From the NCBI GenBank assembly GCA_018398805.1, contig JAGFBZ010000339.1:434001-498000 (forward strand): DNA of 64,000 nucleotides, read 5' to 3'. Positions 35,901 to 47,990 of this stretch are shown piece after piece. The translations under genes and the position numbers were made by a program. The notes beneath the pieces are model-generated. The model saw only the letters and a list, made by a program, of their open reading frames with translations, had not been told where the DNA came from and ran no database searches. The stretch's first letter is position 1; each line of letters opens with the position of its first letter. This DNA comes from Hirundichthys speculiger (lineage: Eukaryota; Chordata; Actinopteri; Beloniformes; Exocoetidae).

Positions 35901-38900
35901 GACAGATCAGGTTTCTTTGGAACTGTAGTTGAGTATGGCGCTGAGAGAAAGATCAGTCGACACAGTGTCCTGGGGGCCACTGTCAGCGTGGGAGTGCCCC
36001 AAGGTGTTTCTCTAAAGATCAAGTAAGTGGAAGTTGTTGCTTCAGTTGCTTATTTTGTGTTTTATTCGAGACATGATGTCATGTCAGCCAGTCAGAATAT
36101 TTTCTCACAAACTGTGTCTCCTTTGGGAGCTTGTGCGCACAGGATTAATCCCCCTGAAATGCGAAATGGTTCTGAGATATTTCAAAAACGTTGCATTTGC
36201 ATTTTGTAGATAACCCTGTATATGCATAAACAGTAAAATCAACTTCCTGTCTACAGACTAAATAGAGCCAGCCAGACCTATTTCTTCCCTATCCACCTGA
36301 CAGACCAACTACTGCCCAGTGCAGTATTTTACGCCACAGTCGGACCTCTGGTTTTCTACCTCGCCATCCAGCGGCTTGTTATTCGGCCCTACATGCGGGC
36401 CCAGAAGGAAGAGTAAGAAACCCTCTGTCTGCTCTACTGACTTCATGCAAGCAAGATTATTATAAGTAGCATAACATGGATTATTATAGTCAGATTTACT
36501 GAGCTCACTTTATTTCTCCATTTGTCTTTTGATTCAACAGAGAGTTGGAGAAGCAGAGGGAGAGCTCAGCCTCTAATATAGCGAAGAAGAAGCAGGAAGC
36601 AGAAGCTGCGGTGAATATTTGAAAGACTTGCTTGTTGCCCTGGTGCCAGTCTCTTGCAGTTTAGTATTTGATTAGAGATGTAGGTGTTTAAATCTGGCTG
36701 TCAAGAAGCATTAATCCCACCAGTGGTTAGGTGAAGGGTTAGGATGGGATTAGATAAAGTGTTAAATCTTAGTGAAATTTATTTCTATAATCCATAGAAC
36801 ATCAAATCTCATTGTTTGTTTTTGTCTCTTCCTTTGTGTGCCTTTTTTTTTTTTTTTTTTAAATCTCTAAAGGTGTTGCTTATGCAGGAGTCTGTGCGCA
36901 GGATTATTGAAGCTGAGGAGTCCAGAATGGGTAAGACAAGTTACAGTTAAGGCATGAGATTATCTTGGAAGCTGCAGTTTGATTTTTTTTTTAATGATTT
37001 GTTTTTTTGTTTTAAGAAGGTTTTAAAGGTTTTCAGAGCTGTGTTTTATTTATTTATCTATTTATTTATTTGGTTGTAAGTTTCACTGGTTCAAAATCAC
37101 TTTTCAGGCATATGATGTGTAACTTTATTGATAATGGACAGCACTTCCAGTTTTCACAAGATGATGGGGTCTCAAATTTAGTTGATTTTGGAAGTTGTTA
37201 GTGTTTTGGGTTTTTTCCTTGCAACTAAAATAACGGCAAGCACCCGCCTTACACTAACAGTTGCACCGTGGTGGTATTAAGGAAACATAGTTATCTTGTT
37301 TCTCATTTTTGAGTTTTATTGCATTTACAGTAATGAGTGAAAAAAACTTTTTGGACCTTCCCCACAAAAGGCTTCCACTTGACCGAAAATGCCAGAAAGA
37401 ATAGCAAGCATGCTTTTTTTTTTTTTATTTTGTTGAGACATCCTGTTGAATTTTGTACATAAATATTACTCAAATCAACCTTGTGAGATTGAGGTTGCAA
37501 CCTTTGACCTTTGTTTTTTTAAGACATGGGGGCAACCCATTAAGTGTCCTTCAGATTGATGGAAAATCATGCATGTTTTTAGGGAGGCTAAAGTGTAATC
37601 TTGCAGATTAAGCTCATTTTTTCATCAAACGAAGCCAGTCCTCTTTTAGCAATATCTCTTTGCTGCTCACTGCTTAAAATACATTTAGAGTTCAGACATC
37701 AAGAAAGAAGATTTATCTACTTCAGAGGTTCATCAGAGTTTAAGGGGATTGTGCACCAGGCAAAGAAGAGACTGCTGTCTCTCCATTGTTATATCAGGAG
37801 ACTTACCTTCGGGACATCAATAAAGCAGTTTTGTTGAGTAATGTCGAAAAGGGGTTAAAGTGGGTAATAGAAAAATGTAGTTCAGTGGATTTTATTGGCC
37901 CTCCAACCTTCTTTCAGCTAGTGATAATTAGACTTTTTAGTTTGCCTTTGATAAGCAGAATAACAAAAAAAAAACCTCTCAACAGATAGATTACTTTTTA
38001 CTATGAGGAGTTTAGCAGGTGACAATTGACTTCTGACAATTTTCACTGCAGAGGTTGTTTTAATGTTTTATCATCAGTGGCCACTTAGACTTTGTGCTCA
38101 TAAATTAACAGTTAATATCTGAGCATATTGACAGACCCTGCTGCTCTTCTCTACTTAATGGAACATACTGCAAAAGAAAAAAAGTGTCTTCCACACAAAG
38201 ACTTTGCTTGAGCTGGCCACCCAGGTATATTTCTTGCTGCAGAAGAAAGTTTCTGTTCATCACTTGAAGAAAATGGCCACATCTGTGAGCAACTGTCCTC
38301 TGTTTTAATGCAGTTATTCATATGTGTTGGCTGTACAGAATTGAATTTTGAAAAGACCAATCACCAGCTAGGCTCCTCCAGCACCAGGGATCTCCATCCT
38401 GCCTTGGAGTAGTTCTGATGCTCAGTGTCATTCAGATGTTTCTCCAGGGAGTGGCTTCTCCCTCAGGTGGACTTCTGCTCCACCTTTTTGGACCTGCAGC
38501 TGGCGACAGTTGTCCTTGCTCTGCTCTCGGTGAGATCCTCTTAGCTGAAGGATCACTGCAGCTAGAACTTACAGGACCACAGGGCCCGTTCATGTGTTGT
38601 TCCCCCAAAGCTGGCTGAGGCTCCAGAGCAGTACAAGGACTAAAGTCTCCAGTTGCAATTGATAGTGTGCTTGCAGGAAGTGAAACACTCTGGAGATGCA
38701 CCAGATTTTCACTGATTACTTTTGTAGCAGTCTTCTCCCACACATGGAGAAAAAAGAAATCTGCAGATTATATTGCTGCAATGATTGCCATCCAATAATA
38801 AAATCATGAAAATTGACATTTTTGTTGGTCGTCTTTTATCGATCCACTCAAAAATCAGTCATTCTCTCATCATTCAATCTGTTGACACTTAGATCAATTT

Positions 38901-39607
38901 CTTTGTCAAATATTGCATTTGGCACAATACAATACAATAGCTTCCTGAAATGCTGATGCTGTTTTGTGTTTTGTTTTTTCACCAGGTCTCATCATCCTCA
39001 ACGCTTGGTATGGAAAATTTGTGACGGACAACAGCAGGAAACACGAGAGGGCAAAAGTCATTGATGTGACGGTGCCACTGCAGTGTCTGGTGAAAGACTC
39101 GAAGCTCATCCTCACGGAGGCTACAAAGGTACAAACAGTAGCACAGTGCCAAATCCCGCACAATTTATCCAAAGCTTATGCTCTAAAGTAAATATTTACG
39201 ACTGTAATATTATTGTTTCTGCTCCCAACATGTCAGGTATTACAATCTCCTCAACCTGATGTCCTCAGCTCAGATGTATGATGGTTTAGTCAGCTGCATT
39301 ACTTTAATCTGTCTTTCCAGTCAGGACTCCCCGGCTTCTACGACCCCTGCGTGGGGGAGGAGAAGAGCCTGAAGGTGCTGTATCAGTTCCGTGGAGTCAT
39401 GCATCAAGTCCTGTCAGGAGACACAGAACCACTCAGGATACCAAAGCAATGTAAGTCTCTCGGGCAGCACAGCAGCATGTGGGAACCAGGTCACGGCATC
39501 ACCTCAACACGCCTGTGTAGATGCATTCAGTGTGACGTAGATTATTTTAACATGTTTGTTCTTGTTTTTTTTAATGTCCAGCTCACAGGATTGATGCAGA
39601 TACATAG
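29934..39607 (+). CDS. dnajc11: DNAJC11, mitochondrial J-domain protein, complete (16 coding exons)
   Basis: Type C DnaJ co-chaperone linked to mitochondrial membrane organisation (MICOS/SAM-associated assemblies). Coding exons: 29934-30005, 31784-31913, 32675-32748, 33328-33429, 33528-33656, 33858-33980, 34132-34205, 34300-34489, 34589-34674, 35906-36022, 36257-36412, 36541-36610, 36873-36930, 38986-39128, 39321-39450, 39582-39607. All have GT-AG borders and compatible phases; they total 1680 nt, i.e. 559 residues plus stop, equal to human DNAJC11. The J domain (about residues 14-82) has YYSLLNV and the essential HPD at 42-44. Residues 93-126 are a charged helix, 127-365 the beta-rich middle, 388-408 a hydrophobic segment, 410-460 a coiled coil rich in K/E/Q, and the remainder the C-terminal DUF3395 region with [12 protein letters not shown]. 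It ends SHRIDADT against human SHRIDTDG. The start context aacATGG is good. Confidence 0.97.
30006..31783 (+). other. dnajc11: DNAJC11 intron 1
   Basis: The first 350 bases are CpG-containing and less AT-rich than the rest (see findings); they show no usable splice pairs. Around 30700-30970 there are several copies of a gccgat/atcggc motif in both orientations, suggesting an old DNA-transposon remnant. A SINE-like element occupies 31130-31275. The remainder is AT-rich. Confidence 0.6.
31130..31275 (-). repeat. tRNA-derived SINE-like element
   Basis: On the minus strand the sequence starts gggctgccaggtaggttagt, has ggttcgactcc, an exact match to the RNA polymerase III B-box consensus GGTTCGANTCC, and ends in a gacagagacag repeat. 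Its head resembles a tRNA but does not fold as an intact one. It is distinct from the four-copy family elsewhere in the window. Confidence 0.6.
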
Positions 39608-40530
39608 AGATATCTCTGCTGACTCATCTCTACACTGTTGGGACAGAAAATGAAGACACCTTTAGGCACAACATGGATCGAAGTTTGCTGCTCAGAAACC
39701 ATGTATGTTCCTGTTGTTCTTTATAGTCATTTAAATTTGCAGAGTGGAGTTAATTAACTACAGACTGGATTTATACATTTTAAAAGGAAGCATCCATGGA
39801 CAGGGTTATGGCCTGCTAATGTGACACCAAAATCAGTGGATACCATCTTCAATCAGTTTATCTGTCTTCTTGGGTATCCAGTTATTTTTGGCTTGTATTT
39901 TTTCCACAGAGTTGTATGTACTGTATTGTACAAAAAAAAAACGTCAGTGCCTATTTGCTTGAATATGTAAAAGGATCTGTTTATTTGCCATATTATTAAA
40001 ATCTCTCTCACTTTGCTTAACCTAAAACAGTATTTTGTAATGATTGTGATATAGAATGTTTGTTGTGTTCTCCATATGCAGTACCAGTGAAGTACGGACA
40101 CATCTACCTTTTCATGCAAAAAGATGACTGTTACTGAACATTGCTGAAACCTTTTTTTCCTGCTCTCACATTTAATAGTGAAATGTGAAAGATGATGCAC
40201 AGGCAGCAGTTGCTGAGACACAAGCTGGACTTGATTAGAAAGGACAGACATTTCAGCAGCTGATTGAGCTCAGCATGAAGAAAATGAGATGTTACCCACT
40301 TGGAGACAATGACTTTGTAGTGTCCTCTGTGCCACAAGTTGTGGTTTAAATGTATTTCCACTCGTTAAATACTGACTTTGCCCTCTCATGCCACAACGAG
40401 ACGTGCTGCTGCTGAAAAGATGTCTTTTATCCAAAACTTTGCTGCTCTTTAACTATCGGACAGACGAGGACATTGTCGCACTTCTACTCCGGAGGTTAAT
40501 GACAGATCGCAGCTGCAGTACGGTTTTCTC
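39608..40530 (+). other. dnajc11: DNAJC11 3' untranslated region and downstream spacer
   Basis: AT-rich non-coding DNA after the stop codon. The nearest polyadenylation hexamer seen is ATTAAA at 39995-40000; a canonical AATAAA is at 40975-40980. No gene is recognised in the spacer. Confidence 0.5.
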
Positions 40531-40544
40531 TGCTTCTGCTCCTG

Positions 40545-43054
40545 TTTCTGGGTTTTTTTCTCCAGACATGAAGAGGAGCGCCGGTGGATGACAGAGTCGG
40601 CGGGGCTCCGGAGCAGCGACTCCAGCGCTTCTCAGCACAGAAATGTGTTCAAGTGCACGTCCTCAAAAACGATTTCAAATTACCTGTAATGTGTTAGAAG
40701 AAAACACGTAGTCCGCTGTACTGCTGTCACTTCTTCTGAAGTGTGCAAGAAGCATCTCGCCAAATAGCCAACACCAAGGTGACTTCCTTTGCGCGCACGT
40801 GCAATTAACAACCGTTAAACTTCAGGTTTGAAGCCATCAACAAGGCAGCACGAGGCTTTTCAGAAAGTCCTCATAGAGGAAGAGTCAGGCCTGTTCCACC
40901 GCTGGAATACTTCAGTCTGTCAGTATTTTGTTGGTTTTAAGTCAATGGGTCACGGAGTGTGAAAATAAGATTACAATAAACAAATATGCCCCCCAGATTA
41001 AAATTAAATTGAAGAATTGATGGAATACAAAATATAAAGGCATGTTTTATTTGTATATGGAAGCTATTTAAAAAAAAAAAAAAAACATTTTTTTCACATA
41101 AATGTGAGTATGAAATGGAAGAGGGCCTTTGATGTATTATAAAGAAGTGTGTGCTATTTTTGTAAGTCACTGGGTCATATGGTGTTGAAGCTGAAAAAAA
41201 TCAAGGCTATGAACAGAATAACTTAATATATTATTTTAAAATAGAGGAACCTCTTAAAATTAAATAAAGAGTGTCTCATTTGTGTCTTTGTAATACAACT
41301 CTGCTTTAGTTTGGAGTCAACAGGTCATATGGTACGGAAAAAGAAAAACCTGCAATGACTTCTGGTTTGTTTCATTGAGTTGGTAATTTATTGATGGTCA
41401 TTAAATGAGGAAAAAAAGATCTGAAACAGAAACTGAAAGTTAAGGTTTGATTTCAGTAGCAATGTTCAAGTGTAGGGGCTCCACCTGAACAATGCTACTT
41501 ACCCTTGGGTGGTACTTTAAATCCATTGTAGTGCAAATTTATATTCTATTCAACTCAAGACTGATCTGATTCACATTTTGCTTCCTAACAAAAGTTTACA
41601 CTACCTAATGATAGATCTAAAGTCGATTTAAGTCTGGAATAGTCTTTTAATGTTAGATATTTCCTGTTCTGTTGGATTTGCATCTTGTAAATTGAAAGGC
41701 TTTTAAAGTTCACTTGAGCTCATTGTTCATGAACAGTTTGATGACTTTTGCACTGTCGGCAACATCATTATGTATTGAGTTTTATGAAGTCCAAAGTGTG
41801 TCTAGAAAATGGCCTGTGCTATTACACTTCCATCTGCTTACTTGACTCAAAGCAGGTTGGGTTATTGACTGATTAGACTGAAGTAAACTTGAAGTTCTGG
41901 CCCGACCATCTGCAGCCTCAGCAGAAGTTCATAATGTTTTACATTTTCCGGTGAGTTTCTCAGCACGAACACCTCTGGCTGCTGCTGTTGCTGCAGTTAT
42001 CCACTGTATTTTAAATGTTAACATTTTCACAACTTTGATCATTAATACAGAAAGCTTGACATGACAAACTGCCCCTGATCTCATTTGCTCTATCAAGGGT
42101 TACACATCCATACCTGTATATTTAAATGCAGTGACCAAAAGCATTTATGTGCCACACAGAAAAAGTCTTAGTCTCTGGCAAAACTGCCAGGTGTAGGGGT
42201 CTTCCTGGAATTCATATTTTGAACATTTCACGAAGCAAACCTTTCCAGTAGTATTGAAGCCACATTTTATAAGATTGGCATTATTTTTCTATGACTATAT
42301 GAAAGACACACAATTGTCACTACTCTACTAGAGGACTTGCCTAAATCCTTTCTGATTTTGTCTTTCTCCAAGATCTTAGAGGAAATCTTCCTAAATCTTC
42401 AATCGCAAATGGTGGTTTCTGTCAGTTAGTGAGCCATAAAAGAGGTGGCTGACCGTGACTCTCTCTGGGGAGAAAGGTGTTGAAGGGAAGAAATTCACAT
42501 ATGTGATAACCTACTTTCAAAGTACCTAAGGACTGGAGGTTGTTTTATTTCTTGTGCAAGAAGAGGAGAAATCTAATCAAAAATTTGACAGGAGAAGGTG
42601 AAAAACTGTAAAACGTATTATACTTGCATCTCATTGTGTTGAACCCAGTTTTTCTGCTCAGTTCATAATTTTTACATTAAGTGGACTTTTCGATTATTAA
42701 ACTTATTTATTTCTTCATGGTTTTATATGTTTGTGTGTGTGGGTGTGTGTGTGTGTATGTATGTATATTCATTTCTTTTTTTTTTCAGGACAAATGAATG
42801 GTTGGCTGATGGGTGGGTTGCTGGCCCAGTTAGGATATAACGTCCAGACAAGTTCACCTGGAAAAACTTTGCAACCTCTTATCTGTAAATATTAAGCATT
42901 GCTTTAATGTGGTACATTCATATTATTTAGTATGTAGAACCTTTTCCATTTTCTGTAGAATGTGTGTGAAGTTGCGGGTGACTGATTTGGAGGAAGAAAG
43001 ATACAACCCATCTTTTATGGATCAGTTCCCGCCAGACATGAGAATATCTGATTG
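40545..43054 (+). pseudogene. Degenerate F-box (FBXO2/6/44-type) paralogue, relic A
   Basis: A decayed relative of the F-box gene at 59688. A 5' piece near 40545-40630 shares gggttt...cagacATGA with that gene's first exon. The F-box exon equivalent (42361-42596) shares aggaaatcttcctaaatctt and gactggaggttgttttattt, but it has internal deletions and stops. The third-exon equivalent (42789-42884) is 96 nt against 115 and shifts frame. The fourth-exon equivalent (42959-43054) is 96 nt like the functional one, open, and has good borders. No counterparts of exons 5 and 6 were found. The exon order is the same as in the functional gene, so this is an old segmental duplicate and not a retrocopy. Confidence 0.82.
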
Positions 43055-43304
43055 GTGAGGAGAATACTCATTACGCTGGCTACAATTGCTGCTTGTTGAT
43101 AATTCAACTGATTAATTTAAAGTCATAAACAGAAGTAGGAAATTTCCAAATTTGCTGAATTATCAAAATGGTGTTTCAATGGAATTGACCTACAGTGCCA
43201 TGGTGGCAGGTCAACAGACAGTGGAAATAAATAGTGGGGGACATTTAACAAACAACTGAATCGTTTTTTTTTTTCATTCTTCTTCTGTACCTGCTTTAAA
43301 CCCA

Positions 43305-43450
43305 GTCAGCTCACAAATCAGTCTAATGTGCATGTTTTAGACTGCGAGAGGAAGTTAGAGAAGCAGAAGAATACCCACATAAGCTCATGGAAAGTAGGAA
43401 AACTCCACAAAACTCCCCCTTTGGTATTCAAACTATTGTGAGACAACAGT
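43305..43450 (-). repeat. tRNA-derived SINE-like repeat, minus orientation (copy 3)
   Basis: Diverged copy of the family at 15530, 18585 and 53440, recognised by atgttttagactgcgagagg, aaaactccacaaaact and a trailing ggtattcaaacta block. Confidence 0.5.
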
Positions 43451-46400
43451 TGAAGCATTTTGTGAACATACAATAATACAGTAATACAACCTTCTCCATC
43501 CCCGCTGACCTTGCACTTGTAGTACAGGAATCTAAAGACTTTCATGAGAATGCGGCAGACCTCTCAATGGTGCGTACATTCACTAAATACCTTTTAGCAG
43601 GTGTAATTTGTATCAACAACTGAAAATGTCATATTTGTGAGACCATATTGAACCTGGAGATTTGATTGAGACAGAATAGAACTGAAGGCAGCTCCCATAG
43701 GTGACTACTGCCACTTTCCTCCATTGTTGCTGAGTGACTGGTGCCAGGTTATCGGTGTAATGAAAGTTCTGCAGCTGGTTCTCCACCATCACACAATGGT
43801 CAGCACATGTGATGGGCAAAAAGCTGCATGAATTCTGATGTGTCTGCTCTCACTCATTTCAGATACATATCCAATCTAGGAGCACATATTGAAGCGACCT
43901 GAAAACCTGAACTGATGATTAGAGTCACGTGTCCACACAGCACTGAAAAGATCAGACATGAGTCATCATGAGACACCAATGGAAATATATGGATATTGGT
44001 CACTTCATCACCTGTGAAGGTGCAGTGACTCACCATCCTTGCTGCTGTAACTTCTCCTGCTTTGCGCATTTTTTTTTCTTTCATTTCTTTTTTTTTTTTT
44101 TTTGCAACAAAGTTTTATTTTAATGTTTACCCTGTGAGCTGGCATATAAAAGACAGCTTATCCAGATAGTATGGTTACACTTTAGTGTATTAGGTGGTTG
44201 TAATGCACCTCTGCGCAAGCACATACCATAAAACAAAAGCAAAGAATATACAAAGCTGAATAGCCCATATATCAAATATTTTGATGCCAATGTGGTCGTC
44301 TTAAAAGCATTCCAGATGTACAATTAAGAAAAAATATAAAGGGAAAGAGAGAAAGAGAGCTTCCTCCAGATTTTCCTTCACTGAGTAAACTACATTTAAA
44401 AGAAAGAAACAAAAAAAAAAAACTCCTGGAGAGAGATATACATTTACACATTGATGGATGACTTCTATTTAGGTTTTATTTTTGGTTTTGACTTCCTTTC
44501 TTTTTTCTTTTCTTTTGCAGTGATGTTTCAGCTGTTTTGATGCTACATCTCGTGGCTTTCTTTGTAGAGCTGTCAAATGCACATATGGATAGAAACTTGT
44601 TGGTACCATTAGAGCTCAATGGAACTTTGATTCATTCCTTCTAAAAAGTGATCTAAATAAAAATAATTTCTCTTATATACCTGTATGCCCTTTCTGTTTT
44701 TACAAGGACATTCCAGAATGACCTAGACAGATTTATTAGTACTCCCAAAATGATTATATATAAGTGTAAGTAGCGTCATGGGACTCCTGACTTTTTTTTT
44801 TTTCCAATCAGCCATTCTGTCCATTTAAAGGGAGAAAAAACCCACCACTGTGTAGTTCAAGTATCATTGTGTGCACCGTGGTGTACATGGACCACAGTGA
44901 GTAAAGGAGAGAGTCCTTTTGAGGACCAAGTAGAGAAAATTATAGATAAGCACATTAAAGGCAAACTCACCTTCATGTTCCTTATGTCCTCTAATTCCAT
45001 ATATTTTGTTAAACAAATGACTTCATAAACACATTTCTGTTTCCTCAGTGTTTTTTACAGTTATAATTTTACAAAGAAAGTTGAGTGACAGAAATCAATC
45101 GTCCATTGCTCTTCTTCCTGTTATCATGAAATTTATACTGAATCATCTCCTGACAGCATTAATAGATAGTTATAAAAAAATATTCAGATTTGCCAATAAC
45201 AGTTAAAGGCCTGGTCTATAAAGGCTCTATGACCAATATTTCCCGATGCTCTTCTGACTTCATATTTAAAAAAACTCTGATATTGCACACATTGGCAAGT
45301 TGCACCTAAGTGATTAAACTAGTTCCATATTCAGTACTTCCTGTGTCTAAATCAAATTACTGTAAAGCTGTTTCAAAACTTATTACTGTAATTGCTATAC
45401 ACACAAGTACTTGCTAATGCAGCGTATACGATGTTATATACACAAATAAGAAAAATACATGAAATAGACAGTTACACTGCTGCATCAGTGCTGGAAAAAG
45501 ATTAAACCTCCAGGGGGACTCAGATACAAGAAGTACTAGTTTTGAATCACAAGACAAAACACTGGTAAGACGGTCATCAGATACTTTAGACATTACCCAT
45601 TTCTCAAATGATCTCTTTTTATAAATCCTTTTAGAAAATCATCAAGAGCCACATTTATTTATTCTTTCTAATACAGCACAAACACATGTCATGTAAAACT
45701 GGCAAATTCTGCCTGAGCATTCTCCAACATGTGGTCAGTTTTATTCAGTTATGCATCCTGGAAGTTGTGTTGGTTTGTTGTTTATATAATTCGTTGAAGG
45801 TATTTATTTATTTATTTATTGGTAAGATGTTGGTCACATGAAAATGTGACCAAGTTGTATGTCTTTAGTATAATTTCATATCTTTTTCTGTTTTTCAAAT
45901 CTGTCTTTATGTTCATTATAATTTTTTAAAAGCTGTGTAACGTAGACAAACTTAACCAAGATAATGTGTTGGAAATTGGGGCTCGGATTTGTCATACTAA
46001 GTTATGACAAATTAGAAACTTTCATGTAAAACTGGATAAAAATCAAAGATATCAAGATAAAGTCTTTACCCCATCTTTTTCTAAATCTGATGCTGAAGAG
46101 GACCCTCGGGGCATTCAGTTTCAAAAGAGACTGAATATCATTAGATTATATTTCATAAATGCTTACATCACACACAGATGTTGCAGTGTGTCTGAATTGA
46201 AATGAAAGCAACTGTACTGAATCGATTCTCTGGCTTGAACCAGTGTCTGACCCAAGCCAGTAAACTATAGGGCTCCTTTCTCTCACAACCATGGACTATG
46301 TTATTTCTACAGTTTAACAGTGTAAAAAAACATTGCTTTTAAGACGTTACAACACCATGACATGGATTCTTTCCAGAAACCTTGTGTACATGCCTGTACA

Positions 46401-46739
46401 TTGTTGACTTGGAGAAGAGATGATAGCGCAATGTTTTATGGGGAGAGACAAGAGAGTCATGACAAATGGCTCTAGAAAATGTTCTTCTGGGTAACCATGG
46501 ACCCTGACCGTCATCTGGATTTTACTTTGAATTTACTTGACTATTGTTTCAGACTATGTAATCCTCCTTTGTGGCAACTGTATACAGGGCAGTGGTCCCT
46601 GTCAACAAGATAATACATTCTGTAAGGCTGGAAAATTTTCACTTTGATAGGACAAGACAAAAGGTTCTTGGTCCTGAATTGTCCTTCAAAGTCCCCAGAT
46701 TCAATATTATCCAACTTTTGTGGGATTTTTACTCTGGAG
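43451..46739. other. Intergenic spacer with a poly-A-tailed minus-strand end
   Basis: AT-rich DNA without recognised coding exons. At 44088-44120, read on the minus strand, an AATAAA signal is followed after about a dozen bases by a long A-run, the layout of a polyadenylated transcript end. No minus-strand gene was found upstream of it in the same orientation, so it may be a retrocopied 3' UTR. The rest shows only (TATT)n at 45800-45822 and homopolymers. Confidence 0.4.
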
Positions 46740-47990
46740 CCAGGCTTGGGAGAGAGACTTGTTAGCGAGCACCTGGAGGCTGGGCCTTCACCCATGGGCC
46801 GGCCTGGGCATAACCCAAATCAATAACGTGGGTCCAGCACCTGCACGAGGGGCAGCATGAGTCAGCTGCTATGCTATGAAGAGGTAGCAGCTAAAGCCAC
46901 GGCATTCCTGACGCTGTGTGTCCTGACGCTCAATCACTGCAACCTGCTCTTGGGGCATTGAATGTCACCTCTCTCTGGTGGGGAGGAAACCTGAGCTCGT
47001 GTGTGAGGTTGAGAGGTACTGACTAGATATAGTCGACCTCGACTGAAACTTCATCATGGTTTCTGGAACCAATCTCCTTGTTAGGGGCTGAACTTTGTTC
47101 CACTCTGAAGATGCCCATGGTGAGCGGTATTGAGCTGGAGTGGGGTTATTAATTGTTCCCTGGGCTTGGAACCTGTGCATTGGGGTTCTCCCCAGTTGAC
47201 GAGAGGGTAGTTTCCCAGAGCCTCTAGGTCAGGGAATAGGTTCTAACTGTTGTTTGTGCTTACGTGCCGAACAGCAGTTCAGAGTACCCGACATTCTTGG
47301 AGTCCTTGGTTGCTGGGGTGCTGGAAAATGCTCCTAAAGAAAACTCTATTGTTTTGCTGGGGTTCAAGTTGTTGTGTTGTTGGATTTCCAGCCATGTGTT
47401 CTGGACACTTGGGTGAAGAAAGGAGCTGAGCTGTCAGTTGATCACCATGGGAGGATGCTGTACAGACCTGACAAATCCAAACACATAATTGGGAATCTCT
47501 AGCAGAGGAACCTGGGGACGTTGAGTCTGAATGGGCCATATTCTTGGCTCCATTGATGAGGTGACTCATCAGAGTTGCAGCTATAAGGTTGTCGGTGCCT
47601 GCCAAGGCAGCAATCCTCAAACTCCCCAGCTGAGAGAGGCTGTAATAGGCTGAAGGACTCCCCATCAAGGCTGCAACCAGCTTGGCCTGCTGGTACCTAT
47701 CAACTTCAACCACATACTATCCCACAAGATAACCAAGCTTGATTGGAGTCCTTCAGCCAATTACAGCCTCTCTCACCTGGGGATTGGATGCCTCCTGGTT
47801 GCCTCCACAGGGAGGTGCTATGGGCATGTCCAACCAGGCAGAGGTCCTGAGCCTGATCCAGGACACGCTGAAGGGATTACACACCTCTTTCCTGGCTTGG
47901 GAACACCTCAGTATTCCCTCAGTGGAGCTAGAAGATAGAGAGAGGGAGCTCTGGACATCTCTGCTTCTGCTGCTGTGCCCATATGTGGAA
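46740..47990 (+). mobile_element. LINE relic with endonuclease fragment and 3' tail, internally deleted and inverted
   Basis: Decayed non-LTR retrotransposon. From about 46740 it carries the family's 5' leader (gttagcgagcacctgg). An APE-type endonuclease region follows in several frames, with LNVTSL, then [16 protein letters not shown] and LESL, and near 47440 the catalytic-region remnant GAELSVDHH. At 47795-47985 it has the characteristic 3' segment (GGAMGMSNQAEV, then a QDTLKGLHTS block). The reverse transcriptase is absent. Between the halves, 47622-47660 and 47745-47783 form an inverted repeat. It is inactive; the clade is unsure. Confidence 0.72.
47622..47783. repeat. Inverted repeat inside the LINE relic
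   Basis: The arms 47622-47660 and 47745-47783 are near-perfect reverse complements (for example gctgaaggactcc against ggagtccttcagc). Complementarity continues partly into the loop (aaccagcttgg against ccaagctt). Confidence 0.85.

Noticed and set aside
38432..38743. 103-residue minus-strand frame in DNAJC11 intron 13
   Set aside because: No family resemblance, no splice context, and it overlaps an equally meaningless plus-strand frame; chance frame in a less AT-rich patch.
39853..40251. 132-residue minus-strand frame after DNAJC11
   Set aside because: It lies in the DNAJC11 3' region, has low-complexity AT-driven composition and no recognisable domain.
47279..47713. Open frame of 144 residues on the minus strand
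   Set aside because: It is antisense to the LINE relic; the plus strand carries the recognisable endonuclease and coding remnants.
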